From: Rhizobiaceae bacterium
GTDB taxonomy: Bacteria > Pseudomonadota > Alphaproteobacteria > Rhizobiales > Rhizobiaceae
Assembly: GCA_028279875.1 (NCBI GenBank)
Contig: JANQMU010000028.1
Location: forward strand, 1 to 33,693
Reading direction: 5' to 3'
Length of the DNA stretch: 33,693 nt
Shown in pieces: positions 9,086 through 16,852 of this stretch. The position numbers were made by a program, and so were the translations under genes. Below the pieces are notes generated by a model, which was given only the letters and a program-made list of their open reading frames with translations, made no database searches and was not told where the DNA came from. Position 1 is the stretch's first letter. Every line of letters starts with the position of its first letter.

Positions 9086-10567
9086 TCAGGCAGCCGTATC
9101 GCCTGCTTCAGGCACCACGGCCTCGGCTTCGATTTCGATCTCGTAATCGCCGACAAAGCGACTGATCTCAATCAGCGTATTGGCCGGCCGGATATCGCCG
9201 AAATAGCGGCCGTGGACCCGTGACGCGGGCTCCCATTCATCGGCATCGCGCATGTAGATGCGTGTCCGCACGACATCTTCGGGCGCGCCGCCAAGCGATG
9301 CGATCGCGGCAAGGATCTTGTCCAGCGCATAAACGGTCTGTCCGCGCACATCGCCCCGGCAGACCACGGTATCGGTTCCATGGGTCGCCGTCGTCCCGCT
9401 GACGAGAATGCGGTTTCCAATGCGCATCGCCCGGCAATGCCCGGCGATCTCTTCCCAGACGCTGCCGGACAAGGTCAGCATGCGCCCGTGCTTTTCCACC
9501 GCTGAAAAAAACGGCGGCGGAGCACTCAGGTGGTGACTGAGATCGCCCGAGGCCGTCAGATAGGGCGGACGCCGGTATTCCTGTCCGCAGTCGCCCGGCA
9601 CCATGGCGGCGCCGTCAAGCGCCTTGGCGATTTCAGTCTGATCGTTCTCGTCGAGCACGAAGCCGAACAGATTGCTGTTTGAGGCACGATGCTGGTTTTC
9701 CGTGAGGCGGGCGCCGATGATCACCGCGCCGACAGCCGGCTGATCGAGCACCCAGCGCGATGCGACATTGGCGATCGCCACGCCATGCCGCCTGGCAATC
9801 CGGTCGAGGCAGGCCAGCAGGTTTTGAAAGACGGACCATCCGCCGACAACATCGATGAAGCGCTTGTATTTCATCTTGCTCCAGTCGGGGATGTCGGTTG
9901 GCTCGGCCGCACCCAGCCATTTTTCCGAAAAGAAGCCTCCGGCCAGCGTGCCATAGGCCAGCAGTTTGACGCCGCGTTCCAGGCACACGTGACTGAGATC
10001 GCCCAGTGCCCGCCGGTCGAGCAGCGAGCAGGACACCTGATTGGTGGCGATCTCATAGCCCTGCTGCACAAGGACATGAAGATGATCGGCGTCGAAATTG
10101 GTCACCCCGATATGGGCAATCACACCGTCCTGCTTGAGCCGCATCAACTCGTCCATCACATCCAGATAGCCGGGATGTTCGAACGACCACCAATGCAGTT
10201 GCAGAAGGTCGATCGTCTCGACGCCGAGCCGCTCGCAGCGCTCGGCAATGCCTTGCCGCACCGCCTCCGGCGACGACTGATGCGGCTCGGGGCACCATTT
10301 GGTGAAAAACCGCGCCGGCGATTGTTCCGACTGCTCCAGCAGCATCCGCCGCGCGGCGCCGCTGATCAGTTCGGCCGAACCGTAGTGATCGGCCATGTCG
10401 AAAGTGTCGAATCCCTCGGCTGCATAATCCACGAGCATCTTTGCGGCCTGCGTGCGGTCAAGCAACGTGCCGCCGCGCTCCATATCCGCCACCTGCCACA
10501 GACCGGTAATGACCCGGCTGACCTCCAGCCCCGGCGCAAGTTCGATACGTTCTGGTTGATTGCTCAT
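9086..10567 (-). CDS. Aldo/keto reductase fused to a Rid (YjgF/YER057c/UK114) domain
   Basis: A 493-aa two-domain protein. Residues 1 to about 330 are an aldo/keto reductase with the full catalytic tetrad: Asp57 and Tyr62 in FDTFDMADHYG, Lys90 in RFFTKW and His125 in LLQLHWW. The NADP-end motif GAVIIGARL is also present. Residues of about 370-485 are a Rid-type domain (ILAAIASLGGAPEDVVRTRI, then DYEIEIEAEAVV). Where RidA proteins have the substrate-binding Arg (PARSC-type motif), this one reads RPANTLIEI, so the Arg is replaced by Asn and classical imine deaminase activity is doubtful. The open frame runs to 10732; the ATG at 10567 with GGAG upstream is the sensible start. It is the last gene of the Liv-type operon, 49 bases after livK-like, and probably acts on the imported substrate. 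Confidence 0.85.
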   Translation of the reverse strand: MSNQPERIELAPGLEVSRVITGLWQVADMERGGTLLDRTQAAKMLVDYAAEGFDTFDMADHYGSAELISGAARRMLLEQSEQSPARFFTKWCPEPHQSSPEAVRQGIAERCERLGVETIDLLQLHWWSFEHPGYLDVMDELMRLKQDGVIAHIGVTNFDADHLHVLVQQGYEIATNQVSCSLLDRRALGDLSHVCLERGVKLLAYGTLAGGFFSEKWLGAAEPTDIPDWSKMKYKRFIDVVGGWSVFQNLLACLDRIARRHGVAIANVASRWVLDQPAVGAVIIGARLTENQHRASNSNLFGFVLDENDQTEIAKALDGAAMVPGDCGQEYRRPPYLTASGDLSHHLSAPPPFFSAVEKHGRMLTLSGSVWEEIAGHCRAMRIGNRILVSGTTATHGTDTVVCRGDVRGQTVYALDKILAAIASLGGAPEDVVRTRIYMRDADEWEPASRVHGRYFGDIRPANTLIEISRFVGDYEIEIEAEAVVPEAGDTAA

Positions 10568-10587
10568 GGCCCTGAAACTCCGGGAAA

Positions 10588-10609
10588 GGCCCGGCCGAAC
10601 GGCCGGGCC
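10588..10609 (-). terminator. Strong stem-loop between livK-like and AKR-Rid genes
   Basis: GGCCCGGCCG and CGGCCGGGCC form a perfect 10-bp GC stem around two bases, eight bases after the binding-protein stop. On the minus strand only three T follow, so it is more likely an mRNA-stabilising or partially terminating element that raises binding-protein output relative to the last gene than a full terminator. Confidence 0.5.
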
Positions 10610-10616
10610 GATGGTC

Positions 10617-11876
10617 TTACCGATCCTGCGATGCGATGAAGGCGTTGACCTGATCGAGGGTGAAGTACTGGACCTCCTTGGTCCCGCCTTCGTCGAACAC
10701 CCAGGCGACCGCCGGAGCCGACACGTCCCCATTGGGATCGAACTTCACCGGCCCGGTGGCGCCCTGATAGGAGATGGTCTTGCCGGCGCCCAGCAGTTCC
10801 TTGGCCTGCATCAGACCCGCCTTGTCGGGAAAGATCGGCGTGCCGTTCGGATCCGTCACCTTCGGAACGGATGCGGCAATCGCCGGCCCCGTTATCTCGT
10901 CGGCAGCCTCCATGGCGAGCAGCGAGATCATCGCGGCGTCAAAAATGTTCGGCAGACCCGGGCCGCTCGGCTCTGCGTCGAATTTCGCCTTGTAGAGATC
11001 GACGAATTCACGGGCGCTTTCGGTCCGCGGCTGTGCATTGTCGAGGCCGGTCGTCTCGCCGAGATATTGCAGCCCGACACCATTGCGGAAATCATCGGAT
11101 TTAAGAGCGTTGGCGACGACCATCTTTTGTGTCCCGCCAAGCGAAATCCACTCCCGCGCCACCAACGTGCCTTCCGCCGGATAGAGCGCCATGTAAATGG
11201 CGTCCGGCTGGGTCTTCAGCGCTTCGGTGACCTCCGAGCGATAGGAGGTCTGTCCGTCTGTGATGGCGATGTTCGCCGGGACGGTCAGGCCCAGCTTTTC
11301 CAGGTCCGCCTTGACGAGTGAACCGATATCCTGGCCCCAATCGTCATTCTTGTAGAAAATCGCGACGTTCTTGTAGCCCTTTTCCTTGATCAGCATGGCG
11401 ACCACAGCCGCCTGGTTGCGCGACGTGGCGAAGGTCCGGAACCACAGCCCGTCGGTCTTGCCGTCAGCAGCGACCTTGGTGAAGGCCGTCGATGAGGAAC
11501 AGCAGGACATCTGCATGACCTTGGACGGAACGGTGACCGATGTCAGGATCGGCATCGACACGCCCGACGACACGGCCCCCAGCAGCAATGGCACTTTTTC
11601 CAGATCGACCAGCGCCTTGGCAGCGTCGACACCGACCTTCGGGTCGACCTGCGTATCGCGCAGATTCATGTCGATCTTGCAGCCCTTGACGCCGCCGGCC
11701 TCGTTGAAGATGTCCACGGCGAACTGCGCGGTCGCCGCGATCGGCCGGCCCCAATCGACCGATGTCGGCAGGACCGCCCCGATCTTGGTCGTGCAGTCCT
11801 GCGCCATGGCCGGCGCAGCCGACAGGCAGGCGGCCACCGCTGCAGCACCCATGAGGGTTTTCAATGCGAGTTTCAT
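10617..11876 (-). CDS. Branched-chain-amino-acid-type ABC transporter substrate-binding protein
   Basis: Periplasmic binding protein of the Peripla_BP_6 (LivJ/LivK) family, 419 aa. The signal peptide is clear: MKLALKTLMGAAAVAACLSA, cleaved after AMA before QDCTTKIGAVLP. The domain contains typical motifs such as NIFNEAGGVKG-like DIFNEAGGVKG, AKALVDLEKVPLLLGAVSSGV and the inner-lobe block NVAIFYKNDDWGQD. A CC pair follows in VMQMSCCSSST, where the family often has ligand-contacting residues. AGGGAGTAA precedes the ATG. The gene follows livM-like after 16 bases and completes the importer. In this family LivK homologues bind amides, urea, aromatic acids and other ligands as well as amino acids, so the substrate is open. 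Confidence 0.93.
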   Translation of the reverse strand: MKLALKTLMGAAAVAACLSAAPAMAQDCTTKIGAVLPTSVDWGRPIAATAQFAVDIFNEAGGVKGCKIDMNLRDTQVDPKVGVDAAKALVDLEKVPLLLGAVSSGVSMPILTSVTVPSKVMQMSCCSSSTAFTKVAADGKTDGLWFRTFATSRNQAAVVAMLIKEKGYKNVAIFYKNDDWGQDIGSLVKADLEKLGLTVPANIAITDGQTSYRSEVTEALKTQPDAIYMALYPAEGTLVAREWISLGGTQKMVVANALKSDDFRNGVGLQYLGETTGLDNAQPRTESAREFVDLYKAKFDAEPSGPGLPNIFDAAMISLLAMEAADEITGPAIAASVPKVTDPNGTPIFPDKAGLMQAKELLGAGKTISYQGATGPVKFDPNGDVSAPAVAWVFDEGGTKEVQYFTLDQVNAFIASQDR

Positions 11877-11892
11877 GGTCTTACTCCCTTTC

Positions 11893-12885
11893 TCAGCCCT
11901 TCACATGTTGATCGGCACGGCTGATTGTGCCTGGTTGCGGATCCCTAATCCGCGTTGAAACTTCGAGTCTTTCCGGGATCAGTCCGCGCGGCCTGATCAG
12001 AAGAATACTGACGATGATAAGACCGATCAGGATGTATTGCAGCGTCCCGACATAGATCTGCACGTCAGCCGGCGCGAATTTCGACAACACGAAACCGCTT
12101 GCGATCCAGCACCCCCAGACGATGAACGTGCCGGCGACCGCGCCTAGATTGTTGCCGGCGCCGCCGACGATCAGCATTGCCCAGATCTGGAACGTCAGGA
12201 TCGGCGCAAGGTCCTGCGGACTGATAAAGGCGTAGAAGGTCGCATAGAGCCCGCCGGCAACGCCCATGATGACGGCACCGATGATGAAGGCCTGCAGCCG
12301 GATGCGGGCCGGATTCTTGCCCAGCGCCCGTGCAGCCGTCTCGTCTTCGCGAATGGCCCGCAGCAGCCGGCCGAATGGTGAGCCGACCAGTCGCTCGAGC
12401 AGCAGATAAACGACGACCAGGATACAGGCGACGATGGCCAGATAGACAAGGCTGTAGACAAACGGGTTGCCGATGATCGCCTCCAGCGGCCTTTCGAAAC
12501 CACGGATGCCCTTGGCCCCGCCCGAGACAACGGTCGTATTGCGGACGAAGGATTCCATCGCCACCGCGACACCGAAGGTCGCGATCGCCAGGTAATCATG
12601 CCGCAACTTGGTCGTTGCGAAACCGACGATCAGCGCCAGCACACCCGCAGCGGTGGCGCCGCCCGCCATGGCGACTGGCCACGGCAGTCCGAACCCACCC
12701 AACTCGCCGGCGCGGTCCGGGCCGGCCATGATGATCATCGTATAGGCGCCGATGCCGAAAAACGCGACGACACCGCCATTGAATATGCCGGCATTGCCCC
12801 ATTGCAGGTTCAGCCCCAGCACGGCGATCGCCAGGATCCCGGTAATCGTCAGGAAAAAGGCCAGATAGGAGACAATGCCGATCAT
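11893..12885 (-). CDS. Branched-chain-amino-acid-type ABC transporter permease (LivM-like)
   Basis: Second integral membrane subunit of the importer, 330 aa, with about eight to ten hydrophobic segments. It carries the LivM-type stretch GNAGIFNGGVVAFFGIGAYT near the N-terminus and the cytoplasmic coupling loop RAIREDETAARALGKNP (EAA-like) that contacts the ATPases. The frame stays open to 13962 across livH, but the ATG at 12885 overlaps the livH stop in an ATGA arrangement and begins the first membrane helix, so it is the start. It ends with the family-typical RPRGLIPER. Confidence 0.94.
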   Translation of the reverse strand: MIGIVSYLAFFLTITGILAIAVLGLNLQWGNAGIFNGGVVAFFGIGAYTMIIMAGPDRAGELGGFGLPWPVAMAGGATAAGVLALIVGFATTKLRHDYLAIATFGVAVAMESFVRNTTVVSGGAKGIRGFERPLEAIIGNPFVYSLVYLAIVACILVVVYLLLERLVGSPFGRLLRAIREDETAARALGKNPARIRLQAFIIGAVIMGVAGGLYATFYAFISPQDLAPILTFQIWAMLIVGGAGNNLGAVAGTFIVWGCWIASGFVLSKFAPADVQIYVGTLQYILIGLIIVSILLIRPRGLIPERLEVSTRIRDPQPGTISRADQHVKG

Positions 12886-13793
12886 CGCGGTTCTCCGAAC
12901 AGACCGTGCGGCCGGATATAGAGTGTTGCCAGGATGACCAGGAAGGGAATGGCCGGCCGATATCCGGCCGGCAGGAACAGGATGGCGAAGGACGATGCCA
13001 GCCCGACGACAAAGCCGCCGAGCATCGCCCCCGAAACGCTGCCAAGGCCGCCGACGATCGCCGCCGCAAACAGCGGCAGGACCAGTTGCGGCCCCATCAG
13101 CGGGCTGAGCTGATTGTCGATCCCGTAAAGCACGCCGGCGATGGCCGCAAGACCGCCGCCGATGATCCAGGTCAGGCGAATCATCGATTTCAGGGAAACG
13201 CCATTGACCTGGGCCAGTGTCGGATTTTCCGCCACCGCCCGTAGCGCGAAGCCGAGCGTCGTACGGGTCAGCAATATATGCAGCGCCACCATGGCCGTCA
13301 GCGCAACACACAGGATCGCGATCTGGTCGGGCTTGACGAGCAGCAGCGGCTCGGCGCTGACCATTTTGGCGAAAGAGATGTCGTTCGAATAGCGCTGCGT
13401 ATGGAGGCCGAAGATCAAGGCAATGAGGTTGGCGACGATCAGCGCCACGCCGAACGAGGCAAAGACCATGGTCAGTGGACCGGCCCTCTCGCGCAATTGC
13501 CGGAAGACAAGCCGGTCGATCAGCACGGCGCTGAGGCCGGTGATGACTGCCGCCCCCGCGGTCGCCAGCGCCAGTGCAAATGTCATGGACAGCGGCCCGA
13601 GCGACGCGGTCAAGGACGGGGCGAGCGCCGAAAGAACGGCATCGAAGGTCAGAGCGCAATAGGCGCCGAGGGAAAGCAGTTCGGCATGGGAGAAATTGGC
13701 GAATCGGAGAATATGCATGACCAGGGTCAGACCGATCGCACCCAGCGACAGGATGGAGCCTACCAGAATGCCGTCGAACAGCGCCTGGATCAT
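12882..13793 (-). CDS. Branched-chain-amino-acid-type ABC transporter permease (LivH-like)
   Basis: First integral membrane subunit, 303 aa, with a hydrophobic multi-helix pattern. The hallmark GSILSLGAIGLTLVMHILRF-type start and ANFSHAELLSLGAY follow the LivH consensus. The cytoplasmic loop ALRAVAENPTLAQVNGV is the ATPase contact, and the C-terminus RPHGLFGEPR is typical. The ATG at 13793 overlaps the stop of the livF-like gene by four bases and the gene's own TGA overlaps livM. It forms the translocation pore with LivM. Confidence 0.94.
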   Translation of the reverse strand: MIQALFDGILVGSILSLGAIGLTLVMHILRFANFSHAELLSLGAYCALTFDAVLSALAPSLTASLGPLSMTFALALATAGAAVITGLSAVLIDRLVFRQLRERAGPLTMVFASFGVALIVANLIALIFGLHTQRYSNDISFAKMVSAEPLLLVKPDQIAILCVALTAMVALHILLTRTTLGFALRAVAENPTLAQVNGVSLKSMIRLTWIIGGGLAAIAGVLYGIDNQLSPLMGPQLVLPLFAAAIVGGLGSVSGAMLGGFVVGLASSFAILFLPAGYRPAIPFLVILATLYIRPHGLFGEPR

Positions 13794-14527
13794 GCCGCCC
13801 CCCGCCGTTTGCCGCCGAGATAGATTTCCGCAACCACCGGGTCATCGAGCATGTCGCCGGCCGGTCCCTCATGCTGGTTCTGACCGTCGGCCAGAATATA
13901 GGCCCGGTCGGAAATGCCGAGCGCCATTTTGGCGTTCTGTTCGACGAGAAGGACCGAGACACCGCCCGCGGCGATCTCCCGGATCATCGACAGCACCTCC
14001 TGGCTGGCGATCGGCGACAGGCCGGCGGTCGGTTCGTCCATCAGGATGATTTGTGGCTCCGCGATCAGCGCCATGGCGATCGCCAGCACCTGCCGCTGGC
14101 CGCCCGAGAGCGCGCCGGCGCGCACGTTCCGCCGCTCGGCCAGCACCGGGAACAGGTCCAGCATGGCCTCCACCCGGCGTTGCGCGGCCGACGGGCAGCG
14201 CCGCCCCGCCAGCGCCAGATTTTCAATGACGCACAGCGACGTGAAGATATTCGCGGTTTGCGGCACATAGGCCAGCCCGTAACGGCCCAGCCGGGCCGGA
14301 TCGACACCGACCAGATTGTCCGCTCCGAGGGCAATAGTGCCCGCTTCGACAATGACCAGCCCGGTTACCGCCTTGAGCAGCGTCGACTTGCCGGCGCCGT
14401 TCGGACCGATAATGGTGACGATCTCGCCGCGGTTCACATGGACATCGAGGTCGCGGACAATCGGCAGTCCGCGCCGGTAACCGGCGACCAGCCCCTCGAC
14501 ACGCAGAAATGGGCCGGTGTCACTCAT
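13790..14527 (-). CDS. Branched-chain-amino-acid-type ABC transporter ATPase (LivF-like)
   Basis: Cytoplasmic ATP-hydrolysing subunit, 245 aa. Walker A GPNGAGKST lies at residues 41-49, the signature is LSGGQRQ, Walker B is IILMDEPTAGLSP, and the switch region is LLVEQN. The YVPQTANIF Q-loop region and the C-terminal EIYLGG are LivF-specific features. The open frame extends upstream, but the ATG at 14527 overlaps the stop of the livG-like gene by eight bases and gives the usual length. Confidence 0.95.
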   Translation of the reverse strand: MSDTGPFLRVEGLVAGYRRGLPIVRDLDVHVNRGEIVTIIGPNGAGKSTLLKAVTGLVIVEAGTIALGADNLVGVDPARLGRYGLAYVPQTANIFTSLCVIENLALAGRRCPSAAQRRVEAMLDLFPVLAERRNVRAGALSGGQRQVLAIAMALIAEPQIILMDEPTAGLSPIASQEVLSMIREIAAGGVSVLLVEQNAKMALGISDRAYILADGQNQHEGPAGDMLDDPVVAEIYLGGKRRGAA

Positions 14528-15302
14528 CGACCGTCGCCCCCAGATAGGCGTTGAGCAGTGTTTCGTTGGATTGGGCCGCCGCGGCGTCACCCTCGAAAAT
14601 GATCTGCCCGTTGGCCATGCCGACGATGAGATGACAATGGCGCATCACCAGATCCATGTCGTGCTCGATGATCAGAAATGTGCATCCCTGTTCATTGAGC
14701 TGCTCGATCTTCTCGACCAGCAGACGGGTGAGGGTCGGATTGACCCCGGCGGCCGGCTCGTCGAGCATGATCATCTTGGGCGTGCTCATCAGGACGCGGG
14801 CCAGTTCCAGCAGCTTTTGCTGACCGCCCGACAGCTTTCCGGCCGCCTCCTCGGCAACGCTGTCGAGCGTGGTGAAGGCGAGGATTTCGCGCGCCCGCTC
14901 GGCAATCTCCCGTTCACGGGCCCGGATGCTGTTCCTTGCCAGCAGCGGCACCCAGAACGTCTCGCCCGCCTGGTCGGGCGCCGCCAGCATGAGATTGTCG
15001 AACACCGACATGGCGGAGAATGGCCTGGGAATCTGAAATGTCCGAGCGAGACCCCGGTGGTAGATCGCGTCGGGCGGCAGGCCGGTTACATCCTGCCCGT
15101 TGAACCGGACATTGCCGGCATCGCATTTCCGTTCACCGACGATGGTATTGAAAAGCGTCGATTTGCCGGCGCCATTGGGCCCGATCAGACCGGTTATCGA
15201 ACCCGGCGAAATCCGCAGGGAGACATCGCGAACCGCGCGGAAACCGCCGAAGGAAACCGAAACGGAGCGGGTCTCAAGCAGCGCGGCTTCCGACTGGCTC
15301 AT
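14520..15302 (-). CDS. Branched-chain-amino-acid-type ABC transporter ATPase (LivG-like)
   Basis: Second cytoplasmic ATPase subunit, 260 aa. It has Walker A GPNGAGKST at residues 41-49, GLARTFQIPRPF (the LivG Q-loop form), signature KLSGGQQKLLELAR, Walker B MIMLDEPAAGVNPT, and the switch histidine in FLIIEHDMDLVM. The C-terminal LLNAYLGA is the LivG tail. The ATG at 15302 overlaps the stop of the upstream aldo/keto reductase (ATGA), so the reductase and importer are translationally linked. Confidence 0.95.
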   Translation of the reverse strand: MSQSEAALLETRSVSVSFGGFRAVRDVSLRISPGSITGLIGPNGAGKSTLFNTIVGERKCDAGNVRFNGQDVTGLPPDAIYHRGLARTFQIPRPFSAMSVFDNLMLAAPDQAGETFWVPLLARNSIRAREREIAERAREILAFTTLDSVAEEAAGKLSGGQQKLLELARVLMSTPKMIMLDEPAAGVNPTLTRLLVEKIEQLNEQGCTFLIIEHDMDLVMRHCHLIVGMANGQIIFEGDAAAAQSNETLLNAYLGATVDE

Positions 15303-16351
15303 TGGACACCGCCGAGATTGTATTTCATGATCCGGCCGTGCGGGCCGGACCGGTCCCCCTCAAGCGCATAGACGGCGCCGGTCGGTCCCTGCCGCCGGCC
15401 GAGCACGGTCTCAAGCGCCGCCACATCCTGTCGATCGAGGCTGAAATCGAATATGGCCATTGTCTCGGCAAGGCGGTCCGCGGTGCGTGCGCCAATGATG
15501 ACGGCGCCAACCTGCGGCTGGTCGAGCGCCCAGCGGCTGGCCACGGCGCCGATGGTCACGCCATGTCTGCCGGCAATGGCGTTCAGTGCCTGCAGCAGTT
15601 CCTGAAACAGCGTCCAGCCGCCGAACTCATCGATGATCAGCCGATACTTGACCAGCGACCGGTTGCTGAATTGGTGTCCCGGATCATCGACGCCAAGCCA
15701 GCGCTCAGTCAGGAACCCGCCCGCCAGCGTGCCGTAACACAGGATCTTCACGCCGTTCTGTGCGCACCAGTCGGAAAAAACCCCGGCAGGTCTTGTATCC
15801 AGCAGCGAATATTGAACCTGGGTGGACACCAGATCCAGCCCCGCCTCGACAAACGGCGCCATGGCCGCTTCACGCCAGTTGTTGACCCCGAGATATCGGA
15901 TCTTGCCCTTCGTCTGCAGGTCCTTCAGGCAGGACAGGACCTCATAGGGCCGGCCCTGTTCAAGGTCCCACCAGTAGAATTGCACCAGCGGCAATTGCTG
16001 CAGATTGAGTCGCCGCAGCGACCGGTCGACAATGGCCTCGATATCGGCCGGTCCGACCGTCGCCAGCCGGTCGTAATCGGGCACCAGCTTGGTATGGACC
16101 TTGATCTTGTCGGCCGCCTCCGATCCCCGGTTACGGCGCACTGACCGGATGAACTCGCCGATCATCTCCTCGACGCCGACATAGATATCGGCACAATCGA
16201 AGGCGGTGATGCCGGCGTCGAGAAACTGTTCCATATCGGCAATGGCCCTGGCGCGATCGACGGGCCCGTGATCGCCGGCCAGTTGCCAGCCGCCCTTGAC
16301 GATCCGCGCAAACTCGTAGCCGGGCCGCAGCGATGTTGTTTCAATCATCAT
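15299..16351 (-). CDS. Aldo/keto reductase with altered catalytic His position
   Basis: Aldo/keto reductase fold protein of 350 aa, clearly paralogous to the N-terminal domain of the fusion at 9086-10567. Both share the blocks YGTLAGGF, ERWLG or EKWLG, FGGW or VGGW followed by LFQ or VFQ, and VGAVIIGAR. Asp52, Tyr57 and Lys88 of the tetrad are present (FDCADIY, VHTKL), but the His position reads LVQFYWW, giving Tyr126. Loss of the His would be expected to change or weaken carbonyl reduction. The frame is open to 16489; the ATG at 16351 follows AAAGGGGCGG and overlaps the end of the preceding gene. Second gene of the operon. Confidence 0.85.
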   Translation of the reverse strand: MMIETTSLRPGYEFARIVKGGWQLAGDHGPVDRARAIADMEQFLDAGITAFDCADIYVGVEEMIGEFIRSVRRNRGSEAADKIKVHTKLVPDYDRLATVGPADIEAIVDRSLRRLNLQQLPLVQFYWWDLEQGRPYEVLSCLKDLQTKGKIRYLGVNNWREAAMAPFVEAGLDLVSTQVQYSLLDTRPAGVFSDWCAQNGVKILCYGTLAGGFLTERWLGVDDPGHQFSNRSLVKYRLIIDEFGGWTLFQELLQALNAIAGRHGVTIGAVASRWALDQPQVGAVIIGARTADRLAETMAIFDFSLDRQDVAALETVLGRRQGPTGAVYALEGDRSGPHGRIMKYNLGGVQ

Positions 16352-16712
16352 CCGCCCCTTTTTGCCAATAGGGCACGCCGCGCGCCTCGGGAAGACCGGT
16401 CGTCGCGGCATGGGTGAAGCGCCGCTTGCCGAGCCGGGTAATACGAAACCGCCCGCCGCAATGCGGATCCGGACAGGCGATCTCCGCATCGGTGCTCATC
16501 CAGTCATTGTCGTCGGTCACGCGTTGCTTTGCCGGCAACAGCGGCAGCAGGGCAGCCAGCGGATACATGGGAAAATGGTTCACATCCGGAAAGACGAGGC
16601 TTTCACCCTGGACGAGAAAGTAAGCCCCCTCCGCATGGTTGCACACCATCGGCTTGTCACCGGCAACCACCTCGACCTTGAGATCGAATAGTTCGAACGG
16701 TTTGTCGTTCAA
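16341..16712 (-). CDS. Small TIGR04076-like protein
   Basis: A 123-aa soluble protein without signal or membrane segment. The pattern of an early LKVEVVAG strand, a Cys-His pair (VCNHAEG), a hydrophobic FPMYPLAALLPLLPA helix and a C-terminal CPDPHCGGRF motif reminds me of the TIGR04076 family, whose function is unknown. The assignment is from memory of the pattern and not certain. The Cys/His residues could bind a metal. The start is TTG at 16712 with AGGGG upstream; no ATG is available. It opens the operon next to the reductase and overlaps it by 11 bases. The GntR operator region lies immediately upstream. Confidence 0.6.
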   Translation of the reverse strand: MNDKPFELFDLKVEVVAGDKPMVCNHAEGAYFLVQGESLVFPDVNHFPMYPLAALLPLLPAKQRVTDDNDWMSTDAEIACPDPHCGGRFRITRLGKRRFTHAATTGLPEARGVPYWQKGADDD

Positions 16713-16729
16713 CCTGCACCCCTGCCCCT

Positions 16730-16764
16730 TTTGTGATATGTTATTTGTGATATCTTATCACAAA
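16730..16764. promoter_or_regulatory. Inverted repeat plus extra half-site between the operon and gntR, probable operator
   Basis: TTTGTGATA (16744-16752) and TATCACAAA (16756-16764) form a perfect 9-bp inverted repeat with a 3-bp spacer. A direct copy of the left arm lies 14 bases to the left (16730-16738). The element sits about 18 bases from the TTG start of the minus-strand operon and in the leader of the divergent GntR/FCD gene. Short inverted repeats of this type are what GntR/FCD dimers bind, so it likely controls both directions. Confidence 0.65.
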
Positions 16765-16852
16765 GGGTGCTTTGCCCACGTCTAAATGTCAAGTTTACCG
16801 CGCCCGCCCGACGATGCAAGGTCGGCCGGCCCGTCAGCATCAGGAGGAACCC

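Noticed and set aside
11893..13962. 689-codon frame spanning livM and livH as a permease fusion
   Set aside because: Only the part from 12885 downstream encodes LivM-type sequence. The upstream part is out of frame with the clear livH gene, so there is no fusion.
16788..16793. Perfect -35 TTGACA on the minus strand upstream of the TIGR04076-like gene
   Set aside because: No -10-like hexamer occurs at 16-19 bases downstream, so it was not called a promoter.
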